Of a DNA stretch of 64,000 nt, positions 24,301-36,800 are shown piece by piece. This DNA comes from Hevea brasiliensis (lineage: Eukaryota; Streptophyta; Magnoliopsida; Malpighiales; Euphorbiaceae). The position numbers and the translations under genes are program-made. The DNA lies in the NCBI RefSeq assembly GCF_030052815.1, contig NC_079496.1:68251652-68315651 (forward strand), in the 5' to 3' direction. Position 1 is the stretch's first letter. Each line of letters opens with the position of its first letter. The notes below the pieces were generated by a model. It did no database searches, had not been told where the DNA came from, and was given only the letters and a program-made list of their open reading frames with translations.

Positions 24301-24772
24301 GGTCAAAAGGCAATTCTAGGTGTCAAATGACCAAAATGCCCCTCTTCGGGTTGTATTTCTAATTTTTCGGTAAAACGGATTTTTGTCTGTTTCTTGATTT
24401 TTTGTTTTCCTTTATACTAATTTATTAATTTTTCTTTGATATTTATAATGTCAATTACATTTCAATAAACCTTTAATTATGTCCTAAAATTTAATTCCGA
24501 GGGTTCCTTGCAGTCCTGCGGTCGACAATTGCCTTCGCCGTGACTTCCTAGTGCGGTCACCCATCGCTATGATGCCGGCTCGTTTAACTTAGTTTCATTT
24601 TCTCTCTTTTATTTTTCTTTAATTGTTTTTTTTGTATTTTTTTATTTATTTCATCATTATATGTCTGTTCACTATCACTGAAGTGTAGTTCCAGACATCC
24701 TGACTTGCCCAGACAAATATTAGGTCACCGGAGCAACAGAATGTACAGAACACGTACAGGAAGGATGTTATA
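21352..24772 (-). repeat. 3' LTR of group A element E3
   Basis: Plus-strand TGTAACACCCCTCACCCGTCTACAGTGTAG is the reverse complement of a group A LTR end. The other end reads GAAGGATGTTATA, so the LTR begins TATAACATCC (TG mutated to TA). It is 3421 bp and directly follows a polypurine tract and an integrase tail. The hairpins are at 21906-21955. Confidence 0.88.
21906..21955 (-). promoter_or_regulatory. Paired LTR hairpins, group A (E3)
   Basis: Minus strand: GGCACCACTAAG...CTTAG, then CACGTTGC-TTTT-GCTACG, slightly decayed relative to 5963-6010. Confidence 0.55.
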
Positions 24773-25759
24773 ATTCTTCCCCTCTAAATAAAAATTATCC
24801 TTGAAATTTACCTGATGTGAAGAGCTGAGGGAACTGTTGCCTCATTGTCTCCTCACTCTCCCATGTTGCCTCTTCCGTGTTGTGGTGCCTCCATAGGATT
24901 TTCACTAGTAAAATTATCTTGTTTCTGAGCTCTTTTACCTCTCGTGCCAAGATTTTAATTGGTTCTTCTTCATAATTCAGGTCGGGTTGTGCAACAATTT
25001 CTTCTACTGAGATGACATGTGAAGGATCTGATTTGTATCTTCTGAGCATCAAGACATGGAACACGTTATGTATCTTGTCCAGCTCAGGTGGTAAGGCTAA
25101 TCTGTAGGCTACTGGCCCCATACGTTCAATAACTTCATATGGGCCAATGAACCTAGGGTTTAATTTTCCCTTTTTCCCGAATCTCAACACTTTCTTCCAT
25201 AGTGATACTTTGAGAAATACCTTATCACCAACTTCATACTCAATGTCCTTTCTTTTCAAGTCAGCATAAGATTTCTGTCGATCCAAGGCAACTTTCAAAT
25301 TGGCCTTTATCAGTTTCACCTTTTCCTCTATCTGTTTTACCAGGTCTGGTCCCACTAGCTTATCTTCACCCAATTCAGTCCAACATACAGGTGTTCTATA
25401 TTTTCTCCCATGCAGTGCTTCATAGGGTGCCATTTGTATGCTAGCTTGATAGCTATTGTTGTATGCAAATTCTGCCAGTGGAAGGTATCTGTCCCAACTT
25501 TCCTCAAACTTAATAACACAACTCCTTAGCATATCCTCGAGGACCTATCACATATGTTCGGTTATTATTATCATTATCAGTTCAATTTATTGTTTACAAT
25601 AAATGAGTTTCCAAATTTGCCTGGATTATTCTTTCTGACTGTCAATCCGTCTAAGGATGAAAATCCGTACTAAAATAGAGTTCTGTGCCCAAGGATTCTT
25701 GTAATTTCTTCCAAAATCTAGATGTAAACCTTGGGTCTCTATCAGATATAATGGAAAGT
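24773..25759 (-). pseudogene. pol: E3 integrase C-terminal half with chromodomain-like end
   Basis: From the right, the read starts in the integrase core ([13 protein letters not shown] region, with HPxTD just after, carrying TAG and TGA) and meets a 77-bp foreign insert (25544-25620). An open 245-codon frame (25532-24795) follows: [14 protein letters not shown], the GPY motif [22 protein letters not shown], and a C-terminal [18 protein letters not shown]...LVKILWRHHNTEEATWE stretch. The last resembles the type II chromodomain of Tekay/Del chromoviruses. 24773-24790 holds the polypurine tract. A group C LTR interrupts it at 25760. It is probably the same element as 62305-64000. Confidence 0.85.
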
Positions 25760-26545
25760 TGTCACACCTTACCCCTCTATAAGGCATAGTATGATCCCGT
25801 AGAATACCTAATGAACTACCGAACTTCACCTACCGATAACTAATTAAGTACCCTACAAGGGATTTTAAAACAATTTTCTTACTTTCATAAGTAGTGAGCA
25901 TTTTCTACTAGGTATTAAAACATTTAATTAGAGTTTGAAAACTAGTTAAAATTTTTGTTCCATTTTATTTTTCCGCATATTTTATAAAAATTTCGGTAGA
26001 GTGCCGTCTGTATTTTGAGAAAACAGTTCTTCAAATACCTGTAAAAAGCACTTTCAAAGATTTATCTCAATAACTTCATCATTTCAACATCCATCCCAAC
26101 CAATTTCAACATCATTTCTCAATTTCCAAAATTCAACATCATCAAAATACTATAATTCAATATCATTCAAATTAAAACAAAATATTTCCATTCATATTTC
26201 AATAAAGATAAAACAATTTATATACATCATTCCAAAATATACATTAGGAAAAATCCAAACCAAAATTAATTACAAGCTTTATACAACTGCTCATGACCAT
26301 TTCCTACATTTACATACATTACATACATCAAAATAATTTTTACAATCAGGGTATAAAATATACTCGATAAACTTCAGAGTAGGTTGCTCCTCAATCCTTA
26401 GCAGCTCACTCTGCTGCTCCCCTAGTCTCTATATCTGCGACAGCAATAACAACCATTGTTGAGTATTAGGACTCAGTGGTGCACAACATACTAAAATAAC
26501 CTTCATGCAAAATTTAAATCATACTTATTCAAAAATTAAACTGAA
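25760..26545 (-). repeat. Group C LTR fragment (3' end of the LTR)
   Basis: Plus-strand TGTCACACCTTACCCCTCTATAAGG is the reverse complement of an LTR end. The following 780 bp match the tail of the group C solo LTR at 48870-49638. AAAGT (25755-25759) is the expected TSD. It is cut by E5 at 26546, and the rest was probably lost in the deletion ending at 58797. Hairpins are at 26434-26483. Confidence 0.82.
26434..26483 (-). promoter_or_regulatory. Paired LTR hairpins, group C fragment
   Basis: Minus strand: TGAGT-CCTAAT-ACTCA is perfect. The second stem is decayed on its 5' arm (AACAATGG against TTGCTGTCG). Confidence 0.5.
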
Positions 26546-29460
26546 TGTAACACCCCTATGTTCGGTAGCGCGTTCTACTGTTTCGGTGACCAGTGTTGTC
26601 CGGACAGCTAGGATGCCTAGAACTACATTTAGATATGGATGAGGAGACATAAAATAATGAAATACAAGAAAAGAAAATACAAGAAAAACAAAGGAAAAAT
26701 AATAGCAATGAAATGTAACTAAGTTAAACGAGCCGAGAACCCTAGCGATGGGTAACCGCACCGAGAAGTTGCGGCGTGGACCGTTGACAAGCCCTGGACC
26801 ATGGGGAACCCTATTGAAGCATAATTAAATATCTATTGAAGCATAAATACCATTAGAAATATCAAAGAAAAATTAATTAATTAGTACAAAGAAAAACGGG
26901 AAATCGAGAAAATGACAAAACTCGGTGTTACTAAAAAATCGGGAATGCAACCTGAACAGGGCATTGTGGTCATTTGACACCCCGAGTTGCCTTTTGACCT
27001 AAATATCCATTAAAAATAAATGATATTGCACTTGGAAAATGTCATGAAAAATTAAATTAGTGGTACACAGTTTAAATAGCAAAAGATAGGAGTTAAATGT
27101 GGAAATTTGAAAACTTTAGAATAAAGAAACATTAAATCTTTACTTAGTGCTCCACTAACCCCATTAAGTGGACCATTAACCTTCATTTTGGCAGAAATAA
27201 TTCATCTTCTTCACCTTGCCCAAAACCAGCCGAAAATATCCCAAAGAAGTTCCTACATGGCCTCATTTTCCCAAGCTTCATGCAAGCTCCATTCTCCCAT
27301 GATCCAAGCCAATTTCCTTGCATTTTCCTTCACTAAAATTGTTCTACACAACTTGGGCAGTAGATAGGCAGCAAGAAAATCAACTTTTGGTGAGGTTTTG
27401 AAGAATTTCAAAAGTGGTAAGTATGTATTTTTTATTATTGTTTCATTAAACCTTGCATGGATGTTATGGGTAGTTGAATTGTGGAATGATTTTTGAAGTT
27501 TGATGAGTTAAGGGAGAGGTACATTTTTGGCAGTCATGGAACTTCAATAAGAGCAGTTTATCCTTGCATATAAATGGTAGATAAAAGTGTTGATGTAAGT
27601 ATTTATGTGTGTAGGAATAAATTGGATAATGTATACTAGATGTATGTGATAGTACACTTGATTTTGGAAGCTTGGAAGTTAATTGAAAGGGATGTACAAT
27701 TTGGCAAACTTGAAGTGTGAACCAAAATGTGTTGTTTCATGGTTTGGTTTATGGAATTATATTGTTGAATTATGGTGCTTGTTATGGCAGCATGTATATG
27801 TGTATAAAGGTTTGAGTATGGACATGTAAATGAGCTATGTTATGTGGTTAAATTGTTTGTAATTGGACTTGGAAAATTCTGGACTATAATGTGCATATTG
27901 AGTGTGGTTATAAGCTACCAAAATGACCAAAAATGAGTTGCTAAATGTGTTTATGTTATGGTACAAACCAAAATTGGCATGGATGTGTAACTTGATAAGT
28001 GTTGAATGTGTCCTTTGGTATGTGATGAAGAGTGTATTGCAGGGTAGTGAATGTTTTGGCTTAGAACCTTAAGTGTGTGGCTCCAATTGGTATGAGACCA
28101 ATTGGAGGTGAAACTAGGCACAAAAAGTGCCAACTTTCATGAAGGAAGCTTACCAAAATTCTGCTTGGAAGGTGACTTGAAAAATGACCAAATCCGAATT
28201 AGTACATTTAAAACCTAAAAATTGACCATTTGGGCAGTAGTTGATGTTTTGGCCATAACTCACTCAAACCAGGTCCAATTGATCTGAAATTTTTACCATG
28301 AATATAAACATATATCTACAATTCCTATGAAGACACCAAAGCCCAAAAATGACCATAAGTAAGCCAAATAGCTTGCACAAGTTCGGGTCCAAAAATTGGC
28401 CGAATAAAAAATGACCTAAAAATGACCTAAAGTGACCATTTTGATGCATTCTGACCAGCATCGGTAAATTGGCCATAACTTGGTCTACACAACTCAGAAT
28501 GACTTGAAATTTGGCCCCGCATGCAATAAGACATAGACCTACAAGTTTGTAGTTTTGACTAAAACCCGAAAACTGAGGGAACTAGGTCATCCGGTTAGGT
28601 CAAATTTGTATACCGAAATCTGACAAATTGCAATAAAATGCACTATACATGAAAATGAATTGGGTAACATGTACCAACACTAAAAGGCTATTAAATATAA
28701 CATATTGGTAACATTAAAACCTAATTCACCTAGACTGCATCGAGGGTCAACATTTTAGGTTGACTAAAGGAAATAATAGAATTCAATAAATTAAGTATTA
28801 AGCCTTATTGTTAGAAACGGTTTAAATGAGTACTGAAACACTTCAAATTGTGTTTCTCAGTTAGCAAAGACTCAGGGAAGTAGAAGGAAACACTGAGTTA
28901 GGGCCAAGAGACAGTTATTAGAGGTTTGTGCACAACAGTTATTTCTTTTGAATTTTTAATTGAAATGAATTGTGACAATTTGTCTATTATTGTTTAAATT
29001 ATGAAAAATTGTTTGAATGATAGTTGATGGATACTTATTGATTGAAAATCATTGTAAATGGTTTGAAACCACAGCTATCATGTATATTGATTGAATTCCT
29101 CGCTAGCTTGTCTAGTGGGACGAATTGAATTCCCTCTCTAGCTGAACTGTTGAGGTGTGTGCCTGTTGAGGATGAATAGAATGAGTGCTCATATTATTGC
29201 TAGCTACTATGTTATTCCTCACTAGCCATCGGCTTTTGGGATGAATTGAATTCCTCATTAGCTATCGGCTTTTGGGACGAATTGAACTTTGGAACATGAT
29301 TAAGCTATGTGTATGATTTATTGATATTCATTGTGATATTGTGAAATAAAGTTTAAATTCTTATTGACATTCAATGTCTTTTGAATTTAACTATGGTTTT
29401 AAGTATCCACTTTTTATATGACTTATGATTTGTAATTTAAAGTTGTATTTGGTTAATGTT

Positions 29461-29511
29461 GTACACCACTGAGACAATGGCTCAGCGATAGCTTTTTATT
29501 GCTGTCGCAGG
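29461..29511 (+). promoter_or_regulatory. Paired LTR hairpins, group B (E5)
   Basis: TGAG-ACAATGG-CTCA, then GCGATAGC-TTTTTATT-GCTGTCGC. A third inverted repeat, GGTATA-TTGAG-TATACC, follows at 29569-29585. Confidence 0.65.
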
Positions 29512-29641
29512 TAGACAGACTGACAGGGCAGCAGACTAGGCTGCCAGTGCTTCAATGAGAGTTCATTGGGTATATTGAGTATACCATATTCTGCATTTTG
29601 TATTATAATGTATGTTCACTGTGTATATAGTGTTCTTGGTT

Positions 29642-29654
29642 TTGAGCAGTTGTA
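29642..29654 (+). other. LTR half of the LTR-leader complementary pair (E5)
   Basis: TTGAGCAGTTGTA. Its exact reverse complement is at 30195-30207. Upstream, TATAATGTA at about 29604-29612 also has its complement in the leader (TACATTATA, 30235-30243). Confidence 0.7.
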
Positions 29655-30129
29655 AATTAAAATTGTACATTAAAGTTGTAAACTAAATTTGTAAATTATT
29701 TTGGTTTGTAAATATTGTGATATATTTCTTTTATCTCAGCCTTTGAAAATACTGAAAAATTATTATGGATTTGAGTTGAGAAACATATTGTGTTGATTAA
29801 ATGTTGGAGTTTGAGATTGAGAAATATATTTGCACTTGCTTTTTACAGGTTTTTGAAGAACTGTTTTATTCAAAATACAGATGGCACTCCGCCAAAAGTT
29901 TTACAGAAATTACTAATAATTCAAATGTGTTAACTGTTTCACTTCAGTTCAAAAAAAATTTTTTTCACACCTGTAAATAGTGCTCACCACTGTAAAAAGA
30001 AGTAAGAAAATTTTTAAAATCCCTTGTAGTATATTTAATGGGTTATCAGTAGACAAAGGTTGTAATTCATTAGGTATACTACAGGATCATGTTATACTTT
30101 ACAGAGGGGTAGGGTCTGACATGTTTAAG

Positions 30130-30141
30130 TGGTATCAGAGC
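30130..30141 (+). other. Primer-binding site of E5
   Basis: TGGTATCAGAGC, complementary to the 3' end of initiator Met-tRNA, 8 nt after the LTR end. Confidence 0.92.
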
Positions 30142-30194
30142 TAGTTTTTAAAATTCTGTTTTTCACCTGTAATTTTAATATTCTTTCTTCATAG

Positions 30195-30243
30195 TACAAC
30201 TGCTCAATGTCATTGTTTGATACATATAGTACATTACATTATA
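30195..30243 (+). other. E5 leader segment, inverted copy of an LTR segment
   Basis: TACAACTGCTCAA at 30195-30207, and TACATTATA at 30235-30243, are reverse complements of pieces of the same order in the LTR (29602-29654). Confidence 0.65.
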
Positions 30244-30898
30244 AATATGCACTAACAGGAGCAAATCTGTAGCACCCCTATATGTATAGTCTGGTATATT
30301 TCACTATTCCGGTGACCGGTGTTAGTCCAGATAATTAAGGAGATTAGAACCACATCTAAGACAACTAGATAAACCATAAACACAAATAATTAGTAATTGT
30401 CAATTAGTTATGTCACACCTTACCCCTCTGTAAGGCATAACATGATCCCATAGAATACTTGATGAACTACCGAACTTCACCTACCGATAATTCATTAAGT
30501 ACACTACAAGGGATTTTGAAACCATTTTCTTACATTTTGGAAGTGATGAGCATTTTGGTAAGAATTAAAAATCATTTATTCAAGATTTAAATACTAAAAA
30601 AAATTATGTCCATTTAAATTTTATAAAAATTTTGACAGAGTTCCGTTTAAAATTAGAGAAAACAGTTCTTCAAATACCTGAAAAAAACACTTCCAAAAGT
30701 TTTTCACAACTCCCAACCTTCAATAAATCTCAATCAACTCAATTCAACGCACTTCAAAATAATTTCACAATACAAATCAAGATTTATCATCTCAAAATAT
30801 TTAATATCTCCAATCACAAAGCATAAAGTAAGAAATTCATAAGTACAAATATTAATTTACAGAAGGAAATCCAAAACATAATATTATTACAATTTATT

Positions 30899-30950
30899 TA
30901 CAACTGCTCAAATTTATATTGATACATACAACATTTTCATATTTACATCA
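30899..30950 (-). other. E6 LTR segment complementary to the E6 leader
   Basis: On the minus strand: TGATGTAAATATG (30938-30950), TATGTATCAAT (30918-30928) and TTGAGCAGTTGTA (30899-30911). The leader at 38532-38580 carries the reverse complements of all three in the same spacing order. The 5' LTR has the same segment at 43014-43066. Confidence 0.75.
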
Positions 30951-31049
30951 AAATTATCTACAAGGGTATAAAATAATACCCGTACAAAATGATCGATGTG
31001 GTCCACAATTCGATAGTAGCTCACTCTGCTGCTTTCTCCTTGCTCTTAT

Positions 31050-31100
31050 CTGCGACAGCAAAATGAGCTATCGCTGAGTATAAAAATACTCAGTGGTGCA
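31050..31100 (-). promoter_or_regulatory. Paired LTR hairpins, group C (E6 3' LTR)
   Basis: Minus strand: TGAGTA-TTTTTA-TACTCA, then GCGATAGC-TCATTTT-GCTGTCGC. The third inverted repeat GGGTAT/ATACCC is at 30964-30981. Confidence 0.65.
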
Positions 31101-33780
31101 CAGTAAAAATTTAAAATGCAATAAATAAATCATTCATTAATGAAACACCATTTAAATAATTCTCAATCATATTTCACAAATATCAAAGCTCATAACAACT
31201 CCATTTAGTTAAATAATTCATTAAACACAGTGTTGCCAAAATCATATACACAACTTAAGCCATGACACAAAATTTCTGATCAATGCCGTGTTGTACACCA
31301 CGACAAAGCAATCTCAACCCCATTAAACGAAATTAATGAGGGAGGTGGCTAGCTAGCTAATGAGTACTCATCCGATCTCAACCTCAACTGGCAAGCCAGA
31401 GAGGGAGGAAAATAAACGATCTCAACCCCATAAATGGAGGAGGAATAATGTGATACTGTCATGCTAAGTGTGAACGTAAAATCAATTCAAAACAATTTAT
31501 TCAAACAATTTATGAGAAATCTGATCAATTTTCAAAGTCACATTTACGATTATAAAATGGCAACACAGTACATAATTAATCAAAGAAGTCAAATTTTTTA
31601 GATTAAAATATTTAAACAATTATTATTGTGCACAAACCTGACGTAAGTCGCCTTTAGGCCTTGACTCAGTCTCTTCGAGTTTCCAAGTCTTTTTCAGCTG
31701 AAACACACAATTTCACAGTGTTTCAGTACCATAACTTAGCATAAATCCAAAAATAAATTTCACTTCATTTTCACCTAGCTTTAATATACTAATTTCGACG
31801 TTCTCAAAGTTTTTGTGTTTCGGGTTACTATTAACTACACTATTCAAGTCAAATTGTTGACTTTTTAAGGCTTAATAGGTATGGGAACTCCAACTTCACC
31901 CACATACCACATTTTGGTCATTAAATTTGTTGGTTTTGGTTATTTTCTCAAAACTTAAGTCCTTTTGGCCAAATTGTCAAATTTTCAGTTTTGGTGCTCC
32001 AAGTTGCACTGTTCCATTGGTCAATCTACTGTTGGAATTTGGCAAACATTTCTTCATAGAAAATGTTCCTTATTGTCTTAAGTTTATTCTCATTTTTGGA
32101 TCACCTCAATTGGAGTTTTGTAGCTCAAGTTATGGCCATTTGAACTAGGGCTGCCGGATTGAAAACAACCCAGATTTTCTGGGCAATTCTGGTGCTGGCA
32201 GATTTGAGTCACCAACTTGGGGTGGCGAAATGACTTAGTTGCTGGCAGAATTTGGACTTGTGTTCTTCATGAAAGTTTTAGGTCTATATCTCATCTAACC
32301 ACTGGTAAAATTTCAGGTCATTTTGACCTGCCTAGCTCTAGTTATGACGAAATGAACAAACCCTGTTCATTTGATCGGTTTACTGATGTGCATCGCTCTT
32401 ATTCAACTTTGGTCAATTGGTTCACTAAGTTTTGGTCACTTTTTGGGCATGGTTCCTGAATAAAAATTTGTGTCATTTTATGTCTATTTTCATATGACCT
32501 TTCAACCTCCGAATTTGGCTTCACTTCCAACAATTCAAACACAACTCATTTGGTCACAATTGACCATTTTTCACTTCACAATAGGTCAAACATGCAATTT
32601 ACTCATTTTTTGCATTTTTGGTTCACAAACCCTAAGTCCCAAAACCCTAACTCACTTAATTGTTATAATTAATCACATTTATGCATTTCCATCTTACTAC
32701 CATACTCATGTAAGTTTACTAACACCTTTAATTCATTCTAAACACATCAAATCATACAAAATCATACTCCCCTTCAACAGGCCGAAATTTCAGTTTGGTC
32801 CTCCCCCCCCCCCATATTTGTTTTCATTTCATTAGTTCCAAGCTCATTTCAACAACCAATTAGGCATTTAAAATGGAAAAATGACAAGTTAACATACTAA
32901 CCTCAACTTAAACACCAAATCTTCAATTGTTCTCCATCTTTCTTCTTTCTTTCTTGTTCTTAAGTTGAGATTGCAAGCTCTAGTAAGGTTTTTAGGGGAT
33001 TTATTAAGGTTGAGTGGAGGAATTAAAGCTTAAGTGCAAGCTTTAATGGAGGATTAGCAATGGTGAAATGAAGAAGAGAGTGAGGCGGCACCAAGGAGAA
33101 GAAGAAGAGATTTTTCTATTTTTTTTTCTTTTGTTTTCTTTTATCAATTTTGCTTATGGAAGACCACAAAATCTAATTTAATAAATATTTAATTAATTTA
33201 GTTATGGCATCATGCATGAGGTCATGCATGATGTCATCACCTTTTTACTTTTTGATTTCCTCTTTTTTTTTTCTATTAGTTCTTTAATTTAATTCTCGAT
33301 TCTGAAATTTCTTTTCTCCGATTTTATTTGACAGTTAGGTCAAGAGTCAGCTCTCGGGGTCAATTGACCAAATTGCCTCCCGCCGGTTCATCCCGGTTTG
33401 TAAATAATTTCATATTTCTTCTGGTTCCCTGACCTAATTATTTGACTGGCTTAACAGTTCTTTTTCATGATTTTCTCTTTTCCACTGTGTTCATAATGGT
33501 CCTAAGGACCGCAGCGTCACATTTTACGGTTCGAAATTTGAGTTCAAAATGACTTCGCAGTCGTTCCTGAGGAGGTCACCCATCGCTGTGACTCTCGGCT
33601 CGTTTAACTTCTTATGTTCTGTTTTTCCTATTTATACTTAACTAATTGAATATTACTAATTTTTTGTGTTTATGGTTTTTTTAGTTGTCATAAGTATGGT
33701 TCTAATCCCCTTAATTGTCCGGACCGACACCGGTCACCGGAACAGTGAAATATACCAAGTTATACAATAGGGGTGTTACA

Positions 33781-33794
33781 ATTCTCCCCCCCTT
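33781..33794 (-). other. E6 polypurine tract
   Basis: Minus strand AAGGGGGGGAGAAT directly before the 3' LTR. Confidence 0.92.
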
Positions 33795-33799
33795 AAAAT

Positions 33800-33818
33800 A
33801 AATTTCGTCTCGAAATTT
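33800..33818. other. AAATTTCG-NNN-CGAAATTT palindrome next to the E6 polypurine tract
   Basis: Perfect 8-bp arms around TCT, between the pol stop and the polypurine tract. Equivalent palindromes are in E5 (53083-53101) and E7 (59180-59199). Confidence 0.75.
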
Positions 33819-33827
33819 TGCCTGGTA

Positions 33828-36800
33828 TCAATCTCTGAACAGCTGTGGGTGTTGTTTCCTCATGTCCTCCTCTCGTTCCCAAGTAGCTTCTTGGCCCGAA
33901 TGATGGTTCCACAGCACTTTTACCAATGGTATCTGCTTGTTCCGTAGCTGTTTCACCTCATAAGCCAGAATCTTTATGGGTTCTTCTTCATATGTGAGGT
34001 CTGGATTTACTTCAACTTCTTCTACTGGTAGTAAATGAGATGGGTCTGATCGATACCTCCTCAAAATAGACACATGGAAGACATTATGTATCTTCTCCAA
34101 CTGTGGAGGTAGTGCCAAACGATATGCCAAAGGACCCACTCTTTCCAATACCTCATATGGCCCGATAAAACGACGACTTAGTTTCCCCTTCCTACCGATT
34201 TTCATAATCCTCTTCCAAGGAGAAACCTTGAGGAAAACTTTCTCACCCACTGCATACTCAATATCCCTTCTTTTCAAATCAATATAGGACTTCTGATGGT
34301 CTGATGCAGCTTTAAGTCGATCTCTTATCACCCTGATTTTCTCTTCAGTCTGTTGAACAACTTTGGGTCCAATAATTTTTCTTTCACCCACGTCATCCCA
34401 AAACAACGGGATTCTACATTTCCTGCCATACAAAGCTTCATATGGAGGCATCCCAATGCTTGATTGGTAGATGTTGTTATAAGCAAACTCAATCAAAGGC
34501 AAGTGTGTATCCCAACTACCCTCAAACTCAATCACACAAGCCCGTAGCATGTCCTCCAATATCTGAATTACCCTCTCAGACTGGCCATCTGTCTATGGGT
34601 GGAATGCAGTACTGAAGTTCAATCTACTTCCTAGGGCTCTCTGAAGACTACCCCAGAATCTAAAAGTGAACCTAGGATCTCCGTCTGATACAATGGATAC
34701 TGGCACTCCATGAAGTCTCACAATCTCATCAATGTACAACCTGGCCAATCTGTCTAGACTGTAGTCCATTCGGACTGGCAGAAAATGAGCAGACTTAGTT
34801 AGTCTGTCGACAATGACCCATACTGCATCATGACTCTTCTGTGTCCTCGGAAGTCCCATTACAAAATCCATAGTTATTCTTTCCCATTTCCATTCGCAAT
34901 CGATGTGGATGTAATAACCCAGTTGGTACTTAATGCTCTGCCTTTACTTGCTGACAAGTTAGGCATTTGGATACAAACTCTGCCACATCTCTTTTTAAAC
35001 CCATCCACCAGTAATGCTCCTTTAGCCCTTTGTACATTTTTGTACCACCAGGGTGCATAGTAAAAGGAGACTCATGTGTTTCCTTCAAAATGATCTGCCT
35101 CAAATCAACATCATTAGGAACACATATTCTACCCTGGTGTAGCAATAGACCATCATCTCTGATTGAGAACTCTGGTTTCTTGCCCTGCCGAACTTCTTCC
35201 AACAGCTTTTGATACTTTTCATCATTCTGAGCAGCCATTCTGATCTGATCAATTAGCACTGGCTGTACATGCCATACAACTGCTGTCTGCCCCTCATCAT
35301 TAATTTCTAAGCTGGCATGCATTGACGTTAACTCATGCACCAAAGACAATGGAGTAACTTGTAGACTTGCCATAGTCTTGCGACTTAGGGCATCAGCCAC
35401 AACATTAGCTTTCCCTGGCTGATAGTCTATCAGAAAATCATAGTCTTTTATCAATTCTAACCATCTCCTCTGTCTCAAATTCAACTCTTTCTAGGTGCCC
35501 AAATACTTCAAACTCTTATGATCTGTGTAGATATAGCACTTCTCCCCATACAAATAATGTCTCCAGATCTTAAGAGTAAACACAATAGTTGCAAGCTCCA
35601 AATCATGTGTTGGATAATTCCTCTCATGCTGTTTTAGCTGGCGTGATGCATAGGCAATAACATTTCGATCTTGCATCAACACACAACCTAACCCATTTTG
35701 AGAAGCATCGCTGTAAACTGTATATTCTTTACCCAGTGTAGGTAAAGTCAAGACTGGAGCCTCTGTCAAACATCTTTTCAATTCATCAAAAATTTGTTGG
35801 CATTTGTCCGTCCACTGAAATTTCACATCCTTTCTAAGTAGCTTGGTCAATGGAGATGCCAACATAGAGAATCCCTTCACAAATCGACGGTAGTATCCAG
35901 CTAGCCCCAGGAAACTGCGAATCTCTGTGACATTTCTGGGTGGCTTCCAATTAAGGACAGCTTCAATCTTGCTAGGATCTACCTTAATACCCTCTGCTGA
36001 TACTATGTGCCCCAAAAAGGATATCTCCTTCAGCCAAAATTCACATTTCGACAATTTGGCATATAGCTGTTTCTCCCTCAAAGTCTGCAGTACAATCCGC
36101 AGATGTCTATCATGCTCTTTTGCATTCCTTGAATAGACCAATATATTATCGATAAATACCACAACAAACTGGTCGAGGTATGGTCTGAAGATAGTGTTCA
36201 TCAGATCCATAAAAGCAGCCGGAGCATTAGTTAACCTGAATGGCATGACCAAGAACTCATAATGTCCATAGCGGGTTCTAAAGGCAGTTTTAGGAATACT
36301 CTGCTCTTGTACTTTCAGCTGATAATAACCTGATCTCAGGTCAATTTTGGAGAACACAGCTGCACCCCTCAACTGATCAAATAAGTCATCAATACGGGGC
36401 AATGGGTATCTGTTCTTTATTGTCACCTTATTTAACTGTCGATAGTCAATGCATAACCAGAGAGTGCCATCCTTCTTCTTTACAAACAGCACCGACGCTC
36501 CCCAAGGTGACACACTAGGGTGAATTGTCAAGCAACTCTTGCAACTGTACTTTCAATTCTTTTAGTTCTGCTGGTGCCATTCTGTATGGCGTTATGGAGA
36601 TTGGTTCCACACCAGGCATAACATCAATTTCAAACTGCACATCTCTTTCTGGAGGTAATCCTAGCAATTCATCAGGAAACACATCCGAAAAGTCACATAC
36701 AGTAGGAATGTCCCTCAGTGCTGGACTCCCCACTTAGGTGTCTATGACATGTGCCAAGTATGCCTCACACCCTTTTCTAATCATTTTTCTGGCCAGTGTA

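Larger units (their letters stand above)
26546..30121 (+). repeat. E5 5' LTR (group B)
   Basis: TGTAACACCCCTATGTTCGG... to ...GGGTCTGACA, 3576 bp, closely matching 53121-55253 plus 58446-58797. It contains the LTR head (CGGTGACCAGTGTTGTCCGGACAGCTAGGATGCC), the GTTAAACGAGCCGAG...AGCGATGGGTAACCGC block (about 26724-26760), CCATAACT modules at about 28253 and 28472, the paired hairpins, and the conserved CAGGTTTTTGAAGAACTGTTTTATTC...GGCACTCCGCC block (about 29847-29895). Confidence 0.93.
30411..33780 (-). repeat. E6 3' LTR (group C)
   Basis: TGTCACACCTTACCCCTCTG to AATAGGGGTGTTACA, 3370 bp. Relative to the 5' LTR it lacks about 75 bp after position about 32490 (5' LTR 44593-44665) and 10-12 bp at a repeated AAATTTT. 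It keeps about 18 bp at 31678-31696 that the 5' LTR lacks. A C-run lies near 32804-32812. The ORFs at 32470-32835 and elsewhere are non-coding LTR sequence. Confidence 0.94.

Noticed and set aside
32470..32835. 121-residue ORF with a counterpart at 44664-45002
   Set aside because: Both lie in the two LTRs of E6 at the same place, so their similarity comes from LTR identity. No domain, and low-complexity composition.
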